Source: JAPKYZ01 sp033763835
GTDB lineage: Bacteria > Acidobacteriota > Terriglobia > Bryobacterales > Bryobacteraceae
NCBI GenBank assembly: GCA_033763835.1
Contig: JANRJS010000007.1
Coordinates: forward strand, 77,049 to 141,048
Reading direction: 5' to 3'
Length of the DNA: 64,000 nucleotides
A program made the translations under genes and the position numbers. The notes beneath the pieces are model-generated. The model saw only the letters and a list, made by a program, of their open reading frames with translations, was not told the origin of the DNA and did no database searches. Each line of letters begins with the position of its first letter. Within the stretch, counting starts at the first letter, position 1. Shown here piece by piece: positions 34,369 to 43,120 of this stretch.

Positions 34369-34778
34369 GCTTCGGTGGCGGGCGCGGGAGCCATACCGGG
34401 AGCGGTCCCGGCCGGAGTTGCGGGCTTGTCCAGGTCGCGCGGCGACATCAACCCCTTGTCCGGACCCTTCCAGTTGGCCGGCTTCGGTTCGATGCGGCTG
34501 CCCACGTCGATCAAACATAGGATCAAGAGAAACGAGAGAAACATCAGCGAGGAAAGGAAGATCAACGAGTTGATCGCCTTGTCGTGCCGCAGATGCATGA
34601 AGAATAGCGCGACTAGCGAAGCCTTCACCGTGGCGATCACGACCGCGATAATCACGTTGAGCGAGCCGAAGTCGATACGCGACGCGCCTACGGTGATCAC
34701 CGTGAGCGTTAGCAGGGCGAGCAGGACGCCGAGATAAATCTTCCAATCGTTTTCGTGCGAGTGTGCGTGCGAAGACAT
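34341..34778 (-). CDS. ctaF: Cytochrome c oxidase subunit IV
   Basis: The 145-residue protein has three hydrophobic helices (about residues 14-33, 38-62 and 69-91). Phe-Met-His-Leu-Arg-His sits between the second and third, as in the prokaryotic subunit IV of caa3 oxidases. A Pro/Ala-rich hydrophilic tail of about 45 residues follows, longer than in most homologues. It directly follows subunit III (17 bp) and its 3' end overlaps the TPR frame. Confidence 0.85.
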   Translation of the reverse strand: MSSHAHSHENDWKIYLGVLLALLTLTVITVGASRIDFGSLNVIIAVVIATVKASLVALFFMHLRHDKAINSLIFLSSLMFLSFLLILCLIDVGSRIEPKPANWKGPDKGLMSPRDLDKPATPAGTAPGMAPAPATEAPKPAAPAH

Positions 34779-34795
34779 GTTTGACGAAATTTCGG

Positions 34796-35500
34796 TTAGC
34801 TAATCAAGTAAAGCAACGGGAACAGATAGATCCAGATCAAATCGACCAAGTGCCAGTAAAGGCCGACCAGATCGACGGGGGTGTAATACCCCGGGCCGAA
34901 ATCGCCCTTGAGAGCGCGAACCAGAATCCATCCGATGGCGACCATGCCAAGCACGACGTGAATACCATGCAAGCCCGTCATCATGAAGTAGAAGCTGAAG
35001 AAGATATATTCGTTTGGCTGCCCGTGCGCGTAACTGTAAAACTTGCCGGGCAACAGTCCGTCGTGAATCTTGTGCGAGTACTCGAAGTACTTGACGACGA
35101 GAAAGGTTCCGGCGCAGGCGAGCGTCAGGATCAGGTTGGTAATCAGCGTCTTGCGGCGCCCCGTCATCGAGGCCCAGACGGCGATCACCATGGTGAAGCT
35201 CGAAACCAGCAGGACGACGGTGTTGAGCGCGCCTAACTGCCAATCGAGATGATGGTGCGCGGCCTTGAACGCCTCCGGAAACTTCGCTTGCTGCATCCCA
35301 AAGCCGACGAAGAGCCCGCCGAACAACAGGATTTCCGTCGCCAGAAACAGCCACATGCCGATCTTCGCGGCGTCGAACTGCTGCGCCATTTCCGTGAAAT
35401 GGTGCTGCAGATTAGGGTCGTGGCCATCCGCGTGATGATGTCCGTGCCCGTGAGCGTGGGTCGCGTCGTGGTGCGTTGCGGTCAAAGTCGTATCGGACAC
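34796..35500 (-). CDS. ctaE: Cytochrome c oxidase subunit III
   Basis: The 234-residue protein has a His-rich N-terminus and five to six transmembrane helices. Trp-Leu-Phe-Leu-Ala-Thr-Glu, conserved in subunit III, sits in the first of them. Met-Thr-Gly-Leu-His-Gly-Ile-His-Val in the fourth helix region is also typical. It begins with GTG sharing one base with the subunit I stop (TAGTG). The five- or six-helix form fits caa3 oxidases, where the first two helices may be on subunit I. Confidence 0.9.
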   Translation of the reverse strand: MSDTTLTATHHDATHAHGHGHHHADGHDPNLQHHFTEMAQQFDAAKIGMWLFLATEILLFGGLFVGFGMQQAKFPEAFKAAHHHLDWQLGALNTVVLLVSSFTMVIAVWASMTGRRKTLITNLILTLACAGTFLVVKYFEYSHKIHDGLLPGKFYSYAHGQPNEYIFFSFYFMMTGLHGIHVVLGMVAIGWILVRALKGDFGPGYYTPVDLVGLYWHLVDLIWIYLFPLLYLIS

Positions 35501-37137
35501 TAGCGGCGTCTCCCAACCGGTTCCGGCGAGTAGTCGTAGGGGCCGTGCGTCAAAACCGGCGTGTGTTCGAAGTTATGGGCGATGGGCGGCGATTGCGTTT
35601 CCCATTCCATCGTCTTCGATCCCCAAGGATTGGCGGGCGCGTCCTTAGGCTTGCGCAGCGAAGCGAGCAAGGTGCCCGCCGCAACGAACAGGCCGAGGGC
35701 GAGAATCCAACTGCCGACAGTTGAGGCCACATGCCAAGGCTGGAACTGATCGAGGTAGCTAAAGTAGCGCCGCGGCATCCCTTGAGATCCCATGAAGAAC
35801 TGGCTGAAGAAGGTGACGTTGAACCCCCAGAAAACCAGCCAAGCCGAGATTTGTCCCCAGCGCTCGTTGTACATTCGCCCATAAATCTTAGGCCACCAGT
35901 GGAACAACCCGCCGATAAACGCGATCACCGTTCCGCCCATCATGACGTAATGGAAGTGGGCCACGATGAAGTACGTGTCGTGCAGGTGGATGTCCACCGA
36001 GAGCGCTCCGAGGAAAATGCCCGTCAAGCCGCCGATCGTGAACAGCAGCAGGAAGGATAGCGCGTAGAGCATCGGCGTGTTCAGCGCGATCGAACCGCGG
36101 TACATCGTCGCCACCCAATTGAACACCTTAACGCCCGAGGGGATCGCAACCAGGAACGTCAGGAACGAAAAGATCGCCGCCGCTAGTTGCGACTGACCCG
36201 ACGTAAACATATGGTGGCCCCACACGATGAAGCTGATCAGGGCGATGGCGATCGAACTAAAGGCGATCGCGCGATAACCAAAGATGTGCTTCTTCGAGTG
36301 CGTCGGAATTAGCTCCGAAATGATCGCCATTCCGGGCAGAATCATGATGTAGACCGCCGGGTGCGAGTAGAACCAGAAGAAGTGTTGGAACAGCACCGGG
36401 TCGCCGCCTAGCCGCGCGTCGAAGATGCCGACTTGGAACACCCGCTCCATGACGAGAAGAACTGTGGTGATGCCGATCACGGGCGTCGCGAGCACTTGAA
36501 TGATTGCCGTCGCGTAGATACCCCATACGAATAGGGGTAAGTCGAACCAGCCCATGCCGGGAGCGCGCAGTTTGTGCACCGTGGCAACGAAGTTGATTCC
36601 CGTAAAGATCGACGAAAAGCCGAGTACGAACACCGAAAGCGCCATCAAGGTGACCGCACCGGTGGTAGTCGTGGAATAAGGCGTGTAGAACGTCCAACCG
36701 GTATCGACGCCTCCGGTAACCATCGCCGCGACAGCCATAATCGCGCCGGTCACGTAGATGTAGTAACTCGCCAGATTTAGCCGCGGGAAGGCCACGTCTT
36801 TCGCGCCCAACATCAGCGGCAGCACGAAATTGCCAAGCGCCGCGGGCACCGCCGGAATGATAAACAGGAACACCATGATCGCGCCGTGCAGCGTGAAGAC
36901 CTTGTTGTAGGTCTCCGCGTTCATGAAGTCCTCTTTCGGCGTCAGCAGTTCCAGCCGCAGAGCCAGCGCGAACAACCCGCCGAGCAGGAACGCGCCCAGC
37001 ACGCTCCACAGGTACATGACGCCGATCCGTTTATGGTCGACCGTCGTCATCCAACTCCAGATACCGGGTTGGTCGTTGAGATAGTCCTTGGGAGCCTCGT
37101 GCCCCTTGTGAACAACCGGTGTCGTTGTTGTCGCCAT
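35500..37137 (-). CDS. ctaD: Cytochrome c oxidase subunit I, A2-type
   Basis: The 545-residue, twelve-helix catalytic subunit has all heme and copper ligands: His in Phe-Thr-Leu-His-Gly-Ala, Tyr-Ser-His-Pro-Ala-Val-Tyr (CuB and cross-linked Tyr), Trp-Gly-His-His-Met, and His-Phe-His-Tyr-Val-Met-Met. The Glu of the usual His-Pro-Glu-Val-Tyr is replaced by Ala, with Tyr-Ser before the His. This YSHPxV form defines A2-type oxidases such as the Rhodothermus caa3 enzyme. It reduces oxygen to water and pumps protons. Confidence 0.93.
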   Translation of the reverse strand: MATTTTPVVHKGHEAPKDYLNDQPGIWSWMTTVDHKRIGVMYLWSVLGAFLLGGLFALALRLELLTPKEDFMNAETYNKVFTLHGAIMVFLFIIPAVPAALGNFVLPLMLGAKDVAFPRLNLASYYIYVTGAIMAVAAMVTGGVDTGWTFYTPYSTTTTGAVTLMALSVFVLGFSSIFTGINFVATVHKLRAPGMGWFDLPLFVWGIYATAIIQVLATPVIGITTVLLVMERVFQVGIFDARLGGDPVLFQHFFWFYSHPAVYIMILPGMAIISELIPTHSKKHIFGYRAIAFSSIAIALISFIVWGHHMFTSGQSQLAAAIFSFLTFLVAIPSGVKVFNWVATMYRGSIALNTPMLYALSFLLLFTIGGLTGIFLGALSVDIHLHDTYFIVAHFHYVMMGGTVIAFIGGLFHWWPKIYGRMYNERWGQISAWLVFWGFNVTFFSQFFMGSQGMPRRYFSYLDQFQPWHVASTVGSWILALGLFVAAGTLLASLRKPKDAPANPWGSKTMEWETQSPPIAHNFEHTPVLTHGPYDYSPEPVGRRR

Positions 37138-37161
37138 GGTAGTTCCCCGTCCTCTATCTTC

Positions 37162-38103
37162 CTATTTCTGGCTCTTAATGAACTCGATCAACGCCAGAAT
37201 CTCGCGATCCCGCAACAGCCCCTGGTAAGTGGGCATGATGCCCTCGTAACCTTGCACGATCATCGCCTGCGGTTGCAGGATCGATGTGCGGATGTAATTT
37301 TCGTCCACCATCATCTCGCGCCCGTCGCCCATCTTGTGCATCTGCCCAAAAATGCCCTTCCAACTCGGGCCTTGACCCTTCACGCCGTCGAGCGAGTGGC
37401 AGGTCTCGCAACCGCGCGCCGAATACAATAGCTTCCCGAGTTCGGCGAGGGGCATATCGCGCAAATTCTTCGGGCCGTTTTCGAGGTAGTCTTTGTACTC
37501 CTCGTCGTTCATCACGACGATCTTGGCGTTCATCGTCGAATGGCCCTTGCCGCAATACTCCGTACACTGCACCTGATACTCGCCGGGAACGTCGGATTGA
37601 AACCACTGCTCCGTGTAGCGATTCGGCAGCACATCCATTTTGATCCGGAACCCGGGGATGAAGAAGCTGTGCAGCACGTCCTTCGATTGCATGATCAGCT
37701 TCACCGGCTTGCCCACGGGGACGTACAGTTCGCCGATCGACCGCATGCCATCCGGGTACTCGAACGTCCAAATCCACTTCTCGCCGGTGAGCGAAATCTC
37801 CATCGCGTTCAGCGGCGCGACGGTGGCCGTCATGTAGTCTTTGAAACCCCAGAAAAAGATCGCCAGACAAAGAAACAGCGGAATGATCGACCACGCGAGC
37901 TCGAGACCCAGGTGATGGGTGATGTTCGGCGTGCGGTCGTCGGCGGATTTGCGGCGGTAACGGGCGGCGAAATAAAGCACCAGCCCGGCGATCAGAACGA
38001 AAAAGAACACGCTCAACCAGAGAATGAACCAGAACAGATTGTCCACGGCCGGCGCGTGCGTCGAGCCCTGAGCGGGAAGAAAAAGTCGAGTAAACCAGTT
38101 CAT
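37162..38103 (-). CDS. ctaC: Cytochrome c oxidase subunit II with fused cytochrome c (caa3)
   Basis: The 313-residue subunit has two N-terminal transmembrane helices. The CuA domain follows, with ligands in His-Ser-Phe-Phe-Ile-Pro-Gly and Gln-Cys-Thr-Glu-Tyr-Cys-Gly-Lys-Gly-His-Ser-Thr-Met. A C-terminal cytochrome c domain (about 220-313) carries one heme site Cys-Glu-Thr-Cys-His. The tethered cytochrome c lets electrons pass straight from complex III. It is four bases downstream of the SCO gene. Confidence 0.93.
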   Translation of the reverse strand: MNWFTRLFLPAQGSTHAPAVDNLFWFILWLSVFFFVLIAGLVLYFAARYRRKSADDRTPNITHHLGLELAWSIIPLFLCLAIFFWGFKDYMTATVAPLNAMEISLTGEKWIWTFEYPDGMRSIGELYVPVGKPVKLIMQSKDVLHSFFIPGFRIKMDVLPNRYTEQWFQSDVPGEYQVQCTEYCGKGHSTMNAKIVVMNDEEYKDYLENGPKNLRDMPLAELGKLLYSARGCETCHSLDGVKGQGPSWKGIFGQMHKMGDGREMMVDENYIRTSILQPQAMIVQGYEGIMPTYQGLLRDREILALIEFIKSQK

Positions 38104-38107
38104 TTCG

Positions 38108-38929
38108 TTAACTCACCATTTGCGGACGTGTGTGCCCCCGGCGTTCGCCGCGCCATTTTTCGCCACGCCACATCCGCCACAGAAAAATTCCAATCGCAAG
38201 GACGGTCAAAACACCCCCGCCCTTCATGACATTTTCCGCGAACACCACGTACGTACCCGCTTGCGGATCGTAGTGATAGCACCAGAGCAGGAGCTTTTCG
38301 GCGGTCATCGGACCGATTCTTTCCTCGCTCGCTTCGGCCAAAGCCATCCGTACGTCCCTGTCCTTATATTTGATGCCGTACAAGTATCGCGAGACCTTTC
38401 CTTCGGGCGTCAGGATCATGATCGCGGAGGAATGGGCGTATTGATTGGTGCGCTCGTCGTACTTGTAACGCCAACCCACCTGATCGGCAAGCTTCTTGAC
38501 GTTGCCCTGATGATCCGTTAAAAAATGCCATCCGGGCGCGGGACGGTCGAAACTCGCGAGCACCGTTTGCTTCTTGTTTGCCGCCAGATTCCAGGTTTCG
38601 GTGGGGTCGATCGAGATGGTAACGACCTCATACTCTTTGCCCGGGGTCCAGGGAATTTCGCGCAACACCGAGGTCTGCCCGTTCAACACTAGGTTGCAGA
38701 GCATCGGGCAGGAGTAATAGACCAGATTCAAAATCACCGGCCGGCCTTGATTGAAGTAAGTCTTCAACGCCTTCGGATAGCCGTCCGTGCCCACGAATTC
38801 GAGATTCAGATCGATGGCCTGGCCGAGCTTTTCGTCGACGCCGACCCCTTCGAGCGCGCGCGGCTTCTCGGGATCCTTCGCGAGAGCGAGGACCGTGAGA
38901 GATAGCGCGGCTGCGATCGTTTTGGTCAC
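38108..38929 (-). CDS. SCO1/SenC copper chaperone-like protein
   Basis: The 273-residue protein has a signal peptide, a thioredoxin-fold domain with the copper-binding Cys-Pro-Met-Leu-Cys near residue 75, a conserved His in the C-terminal half, and then a C-terminal hydrophobic helix (about 232-252) with a basic tail. SCO proteins deliver copper to CuA of subunit II, whose gene is next. The C-terminal rather than N-terminal membrane anchor is less usual. Its start overlaps the preceding small gene by four bases. Confidence 0.87.
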   Translation of the reverse strand: MTKTIAAALSLTVLALAKDPEKPRALEGVGVDEKLGQAIDLNLEFVGTDGYPKALKTYFNQGRPVILNLVYYSCPMLCNLVLNGQTSVLREIPWTPGKEYEVVTISIDPTETWNLAANKKQTVLASFDRPAPGWHFLTDHQGNVKKLADQVGWRYKYDERTNQYAHSSAIMILTPEGKVSRYLYGIKYKDRDVRMALAEASEERIGPMTAEKLLLWCYHYDPQAGTYVVFAENVMKGGGVLTVLAIGIFLWRMWRGEKWRGERRGHTRPQMVS

Positions 38930-39363
38930 TGTTTTGGGGGCGCGGCTCCGCCATCCGGCGCGGCGACGGCTAACTCCTCGGCGGTCTTCACGGGAGCGGG
39001 CTTCGCCGGGTAGAACAATTTGCCCGCCTTCGATTCGGCGGCGAACAATTCCATCGCCCGGTCGATCGTCAAGCGGACCGTCTTCTTTTCCTTATCGAGA
39101 TAGCGGTAATGGTTCAACTGTTCCGCCTCCGCCGTTCTGACTTCCTGTAAGATTTGATCTTCTTGGGTCAGGACTTGGCGGCTAACATTTTGGTCGAGCG
39201 TCGCCTGGAATAGAAAATCGACCCCCAACACCACCACAACGAGCGTTACCACGATGGCCAGCGTGAAGACCAGCACCCAGAGACCGCTCGGGTCTTGGCG
39301 GTCGTAACCTTCTTTCTCGAGAGTGGCCAGCCGTTCCGGAGTTAGCGCTTTGGTTTCTTCCAT
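38926..39363 (-). CDS. Small membrane protein of the respiratory operon, unknown role
   Basis: The 145-residue protein has one transmembrane helix (about residues 28-50), an Asp/Gln-rich stretch and a helical segment with Tyr-Arg-Tyr-Leu-Asp-Lys-Glu. A Pro/Ala-rich tail follows Leu-Phe-Tyr-Pro-Ala-Lys-Pro. It holds no heme or metal motif. It sits between actF (10 bp) and the SCO gene (4-bp overlap), so it probably assists complex III or oxidase assembly. I do not recognise the family by name. Confidence 0.7.
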   Translation of the reverse strand: MEETKALTPERLATLEKEGYDRQDPSGLWVLVFTLAIVVTLVVVVLGVDFLFQATLDQNVSRQVLTQEDQILQEVRTAEAEQLNHYRYLDKEKKTVRLTIDRAMELFAAESKAGKLFYPAKPAPVKTAEELAVAAPDGGAAPPKQ

Positions 39364-39373
39364 CGTCGTGCTC

Positions 39374-40567
39374 CTAAGCGTTCACGTGCGCGAGAGACTG
39401 TTCCAGCCGCGCGTCGCCCTCGGGTACCAGCGAATGCTTCCGCAACTGCCACCAGAATACAAAGGCATAAGTGGAGGCTACGGCCAGCCAGCAGACCAAG
39501 TCGAGCCAGTGCAGCCGGACGCCTTCCTTATCGAAGTTCGGCATGATCAGCCAATAGAGATCGATGTAGCAGATGGCGAGCATCCACAGACTCATGAAGA
39601 GCAGCCAGCGCAGATTCCGCTTCGTATCCCGGCGAATTAGCAAGAAGAACGGAATCAGGAAGTGGCCGAGCAGCAAAACCACGCTCGCCGCGCCCCAACT
39701 GCCCACGAACCGCATCTGGTAGAAGATCGTCTCTTCGGCGAGATTCGCGTACCAAATCAAGAGATATTGCGAGAATGCGATATACGACCAGAAAACGGTC
39801 AACGCGAACATCCATTTGCCGAGGTCGTGATAATGCTCGACCGTGATGGATTGCTTAAGGATGCCGTACTCGCGGAACCATAAGCAGATCAGCGTCACCG
39901 TGGCGATACAAGCCAATCCGCCGCCCGCGTACACGTAGATGCCGAAGATGGTCGAGTACCAGTGCGGATTGAGCGACATCACCCAGTCGAACGCCGCGAA
40001 AGATACGGAGAGGAACGTCAGCAACAATCCCGGCGCGGACCAAGCCGAAGAATTATGCATCTGCGCGACGGAATGTGTCCGATCTTGCTTCACCGAATTC
40101 GAATAGAGCCGAAGCGCGAGCAGCGACCAGATCGCGACGTAAACGAACGAGCGGATCGTAAAGCCAGGCAGGTTGAGCCACTTGGCCTTCTCTTTCGTAA
40201 CGACATCCGCGTGGGACCACTCGTAGAGATGATGCACGCCGAAAATCACCGGCAGCACCAGCAAAGCCGCCAGCGGTAAAGTAGCCATGATCGTCTCGAA
40301 GATCCGCCGCATCGTGACGCTCCACGCCGACCCCGTCAGGTACATCACCTGGACGAAGAACAAACACCCCAAGCCGATCATGGTCATGTCCATGAAACCG
40401 ACAAGGTAAGAGCGGTAAAAACGGTCCGCGTCGGTGAAGTACCCGGCGGCGGCCCCCAGCCAGCCGACCAGCATCAGAAAGACGATCGCGTTCCGGACGC
40501 GATTCCAAGTGGCTTCGTCGAGCCGCCAGGACTCGCGGGCTTGATCGAGAGTAGCGTGTTCGGCCAT
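39374..40567 (-). CDS. actF: Alternative complex III subunit ActF
   Basis: The 397-residue integral membrane protein has about ten hydrophobic segments and belongs to the second NrfD-like subunit of alternative complex III. The pattern Phe-Asp-Trp-Val-Met-Ser-Leu-Asn-Pro-His-Trp-Tyr-Ser-Thr and the position after actE match ActF. With ActC it forms the membrane part where quinol is oxidised. Its ATG shares one base with the actE stop (TAATG). Confidence 0.87.
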   Translation of the reverse strand: MAEHATLDQARESWRLDEATWNRVRNAIVFLMLVGWLGAAAGYFTDADRFYRSYLVGFMDMTMIGLGCLFFVQVMYLTGSAWSVTMRRIFETIMATLPLAALLVLPVIFGVHHLYEWSHADVVTKEKAKWLNLPGFTIRSFVYVAIWSLLALRLYSNSVKQDRTHSVAQMHNSSAWSAPGLLLTFLSVSFAAFDWVMSLNPHWYSTIFGIYVYAGGGLACIATVTLICLWFREYGILKQSITVEHYHDLGKWMFALTVFWSYIAFSQYLLIWYANLAEETIFYQMRFVGSWGAASVVLLLGHFLIPFFLLIRRDTKRNLRWLLFMSLWMLAICYIDLYWLIMPNFDKEGVRLHWLDLVCWLAVASTYAFVFWWQLRKHSLVPEGDARLEQSLAHVNA

Positions 40568-41157
40568 TAGCGCAATTCACTCCGCAGTTCGCTGGGAACG
40601 TCTTCGACCGTACCGCGCGACGCGCGTTGCAGCGCCCGCACATAACTCACGATCGCCCAACGGTCGCGCTCGACGATCTGGAACCGGTAGCCGGGCATGG
40701 AGCGCCTTCCGTGCGAAACAACGTTGTAGATTTCGCCGTCGGGCATGGTTTGTACGCGGTCTTCCATGAGGTTGGTGGGCAACCACGTAGTCCGCTTGGG
40801 AACCACGCCTTGGCCTTGGCCCGTACGGTCGTGACAGGGCGAGCAGTAGGTGTTGTACCGGCGCTGCCCTTGCTTCAGGAGCTCGGGCGTCACTTCCACG
40901 GGAATCTTACCGGTATACATGCCATTTGGGTCGAGTCCGGTGGCGAACAAAGTGTCTTCTTTCAGATAGCCGACCGCTACCGTGCCCTCCACGGGGCGGC
41001 GATTCGAACGGCCGTCGGAAAACAATTCGCTCGGCGCCTGCGCTTTGTACTTTTCCTGCCGGTCCATATCCGGCCAGACTTCGATGGGCGGCATCCGTTG
41101 CGGGCCCGCGCATCCGGCGAGCAGGGCGGCCATCGCGGCGAGTGCGGCGTACCTCAT
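40567..41157 (-). CDS. actE: Alternative complex III subunit ActE, monoheme cytochrome c
   Basis: The 196-residue lipoprotein starts at 41157 with a signal ending Leu-Leu-Ala-Gly-Cys near residue 16 (lipobox). It carries one heme c site, Cys-Ser-Pro-Cys-His, followed by a conserved Met region (Arg-Ser-Met-Pro-Gly-Tyr). ActE is the mobile-type heme subunit that passes electrons toward the oxidase. It overlaps actD by 4 bp upstream and shares one base with actF. Confidence 0.88.
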   Translation of the reverse strand: MRYAALAAMAALLAGCAGPQRMPPIEVWPDMDRQEKYKAQAPSELFSDGRSNRRPVEGTVAVGYLKEDTLFATGLDPNGMYTGKIPVEVTPELLKQGQRRYNTYCSPCHDRTGQGQGVVPKRTTWLPTNLMEDRVQTMPDGEIYNVVSHGRRSMPGYRFQIVERDRWAIVSYVRALQRASRGTVEDVPSELRSELR

Positions 41158-41702
41158 TCTTCCACCATGTCCACAAGAGAGGGATTCATCCCGCGCAACA
41201 AGCGCGAGCATTCAAGCGCGTCGAACTTCGGGTCCGCTTTTTCGATGAGCAGTACGAACTGGTCGTCCGTGATCCGGTGCGCGTTGCGAAAATTGAAGAT
41301 CGGGTGATAGAGCAGCGGCAAGCCGTTCAGGGCTAGCATGCCGAACACCGCGCCGAACGCGGAGAGCAACACCGTCAGCTCGAACGTGATCGGGATCGAG
41401 GGCTCGAACGCGAACATCGGTTTGCCGCCGACGATCAGCGGATAGTCGATCGCGCCCGTCCAGTAGATCAAACTGAGCGCGGAAATCGCCCCGATCAATC
41501 CGCAGCAGATCACGATGTAGCCGAGCTTCGAGTGTGGCGTGCCCAGCACGTCGTCGATGCCGTGAATCGGAAAAGGCGTAAACGCTTCCACCTTCGTGTA
41601 GCCGCTCTTGCGGACTTCCTTCGCCGCCGCCAGTAACTCCTCCGGCGAATCGAACGAAGCCGCCACGCCGTACAACTCTTTTTGTTCGACGACCGTTTCC
41701 AT
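41154..41702 (-). CDS. actD: Alternative complex III subunit ActD
   Basis: The 182-residue DUF3341 protein has an N-terminal cytoplasmic-type domain with Glu-Ala-Phe-Thr-Pro-Phe-Pro-Ile-His-Gly and two membrane helices (about residues 60-85 and 100-127). ActD caps the membrane part of the complex on the cytoplasmic side. The start at 41702 shares a base with the actC stop (TAATG), and a longer in-frame reading into actC was discarded. Confidence 0.88.
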   Translation of the reverse strand: METVVEQKELYGVAASFDSPEELLAAAKEVRKSGYTKVEAFTPFPIHGIDDVLGTPHSKLGYIVICCGLIGAISALSLIYWTGAIDYPLIVGGKPMFAFEPSIPITFELTVLLSAFGAVFGMLALNGLPLLYHPIFNFRNAHRITDDQFVLLIEKADPKFDALECSRLLRGMNPSLVDMVEE

Positions 41703-43120
41703 TAGTGCTTCGCTCCGTGACCCGAATGCGCCACGTGATTTTCGTGCGCGAGAACGCCTTTCACTTCGCTGATCGCAATCATCGGCAGGAACCGGATGAA
41801 CAACAGGAACAGCGTCATAAAGAGGCCCAACGTTCCAATGAAGGTGCAGATATCGACGTAGGTCGGCCGGAAATACCCCCAGCTCGACGGCAGATAGTCG
41901 CGATGCAGGCTGGTGACGATGATTACGAACCGCTCGAACCACATGCCGATGTTGATAAAGATCGAGGCGACGAACATGATCGGCACACTGGTGCGGCACT
42001 TCTTAAACCAGAAAATCTGGGGCGTGATCACGTTGCAGGTAATCATCGACCAGTAGGCCCACCAGTAAGGCCCGAACGCGCGATTGACGAAGGCGAACTG
42101 CTCGTAGCCGTTGCCCGAATACCAGGCGATGAAGAACTCGGTCCCGTAAGCGTAGCCGACGATCATGCCCGTCGCGAGCATCACCTTGCACATATTTTCG
42201 AGGTGCTTGGTGGTGATCAGGTGTTCGAGTTTCAGCGCCCAGCGCGCGACGGTGAGTAGCGTAACGACCATCGCAAACCCGGAGAAAATCGCGCCCGCGA
42301 CGAAGTACGGCGGGAAGATCGTCGTGTGCCAGCCGGGGATGATCGAGACCGCGAAGTCGAACGACACGATCGTGTGCACCGAGAGCACCAGCGGCGTCGA
42401 GAGTCCGGCGAGGATGAGATACGCCATTTCGTAATGCCGCCAATGTTTCGAAGCGCCCCGCCAGCCGAGCGAGAGGAATCCGTAGATGTAGGCGCGAATA
42501 CCCGTAGCCCGGTCGCGCAAGGTGGCGAGATCCGGAATCAGGCCGACGAACCAGAACAGCAGCGAGACCGTTCCGTAGGTCGAAACCGCGAACACGTCCC
42601 ATTCAAGCGGCGACCGGAAGTTCTGCCACATGTTAAGCGCGGTCAGCGGCATCGGAAACAGCCAATAGACGGCGCGCCACGGACGGCCCGTGTGGAACAG
42701 CGGATACTGGGCGGCGCAGGCGACGGCGAACAGCGTCATCGCTTCGGCGGCGCGGTTGATCGAGGTGCGCCACTTCTGCCGAAACAGAAACAGAATCGCC
42801 GAAATCAGCGTACCCGCGTGGCCGATGCCGATCCACCACACGAAGTTCGTAATGTCCCAAGCCCAGCCGATCGGCGAGTTATTGCCCCACACGCCGATAC
42901 CGGTAACCACCAGGTAGCCGAGCATGCCGAACATCATCGTCATTACAGCGGCCGAGGCGAGAAACGCGATCCACCATTGGATGGGCGTACCACGCTCGAC
43001 GATTTCGCAAACCTCGCGGGTTACCGATGAGTAGGTCGCACCGCCTTGCACTAGGCGCGGCGTCACCTCGTCGAGCATCTCCGGCGGACGGACGGCTACA
43101 TCAGCCCCGCGATCAACCAT
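41702..43120 (-). CDS. actC: Alternative complex III subunit ActC (NrfD-like)
   Basis: The 472-residue polytopic protein has about ten transmembrane helices and belongs to the NrfD/PsrC family. The quinol site lies on the periplasmic side near the iron-sulfur subunit. It has Trp-Trp-Ile-Gly-Ile-Gly-His-Ala-Gly-Thr-Leu, a loop strongly conserved in ActC. The gene overlaps actB by 8 bp and actD by 1 bp. Confidence 0.88.
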   Translation of the reverse strand: MVDRGADVAVRPPEMLDEVTPRLVQGGATYSSVTREVCEIVERGTPIQWWIAFLASAAVMTMMFGMLGYLVVTGIGVWGNNSPIGWAWDITNFVWWIGIGHAGTLISAILFLFRQKWRTSINRAAEAMTLFAVACAAQYPLFHTGRPWRAVYWLFPMPLTALNMWQNFRSPLEWDVFAVSTYGTVSLLFWFVGLIPDLATLRDRATGIRAYIYGFLSLGWRGASKHWRHYEMAYLILAGLSTPLVLSVHTIVSFDFAVSIIPGWHTTIFPPYFVAGAIFSGFAMVVTLLTVARWALKLEHLITTKHLENMCKVMLATGMIVGYAYGTEFFIAWYSGNGYEQFAFVNRAFGPYWWAYWSMITCNVITPQIFWFKKCRTSVPIMFVASIFINIGMWFERFVIIVTSLHRDYLPSSWGYFRPTYVDICTFIGTLGLFMTLFLLFIRFLPMIAISEVKGVLAHENHVAHSGHGAKH

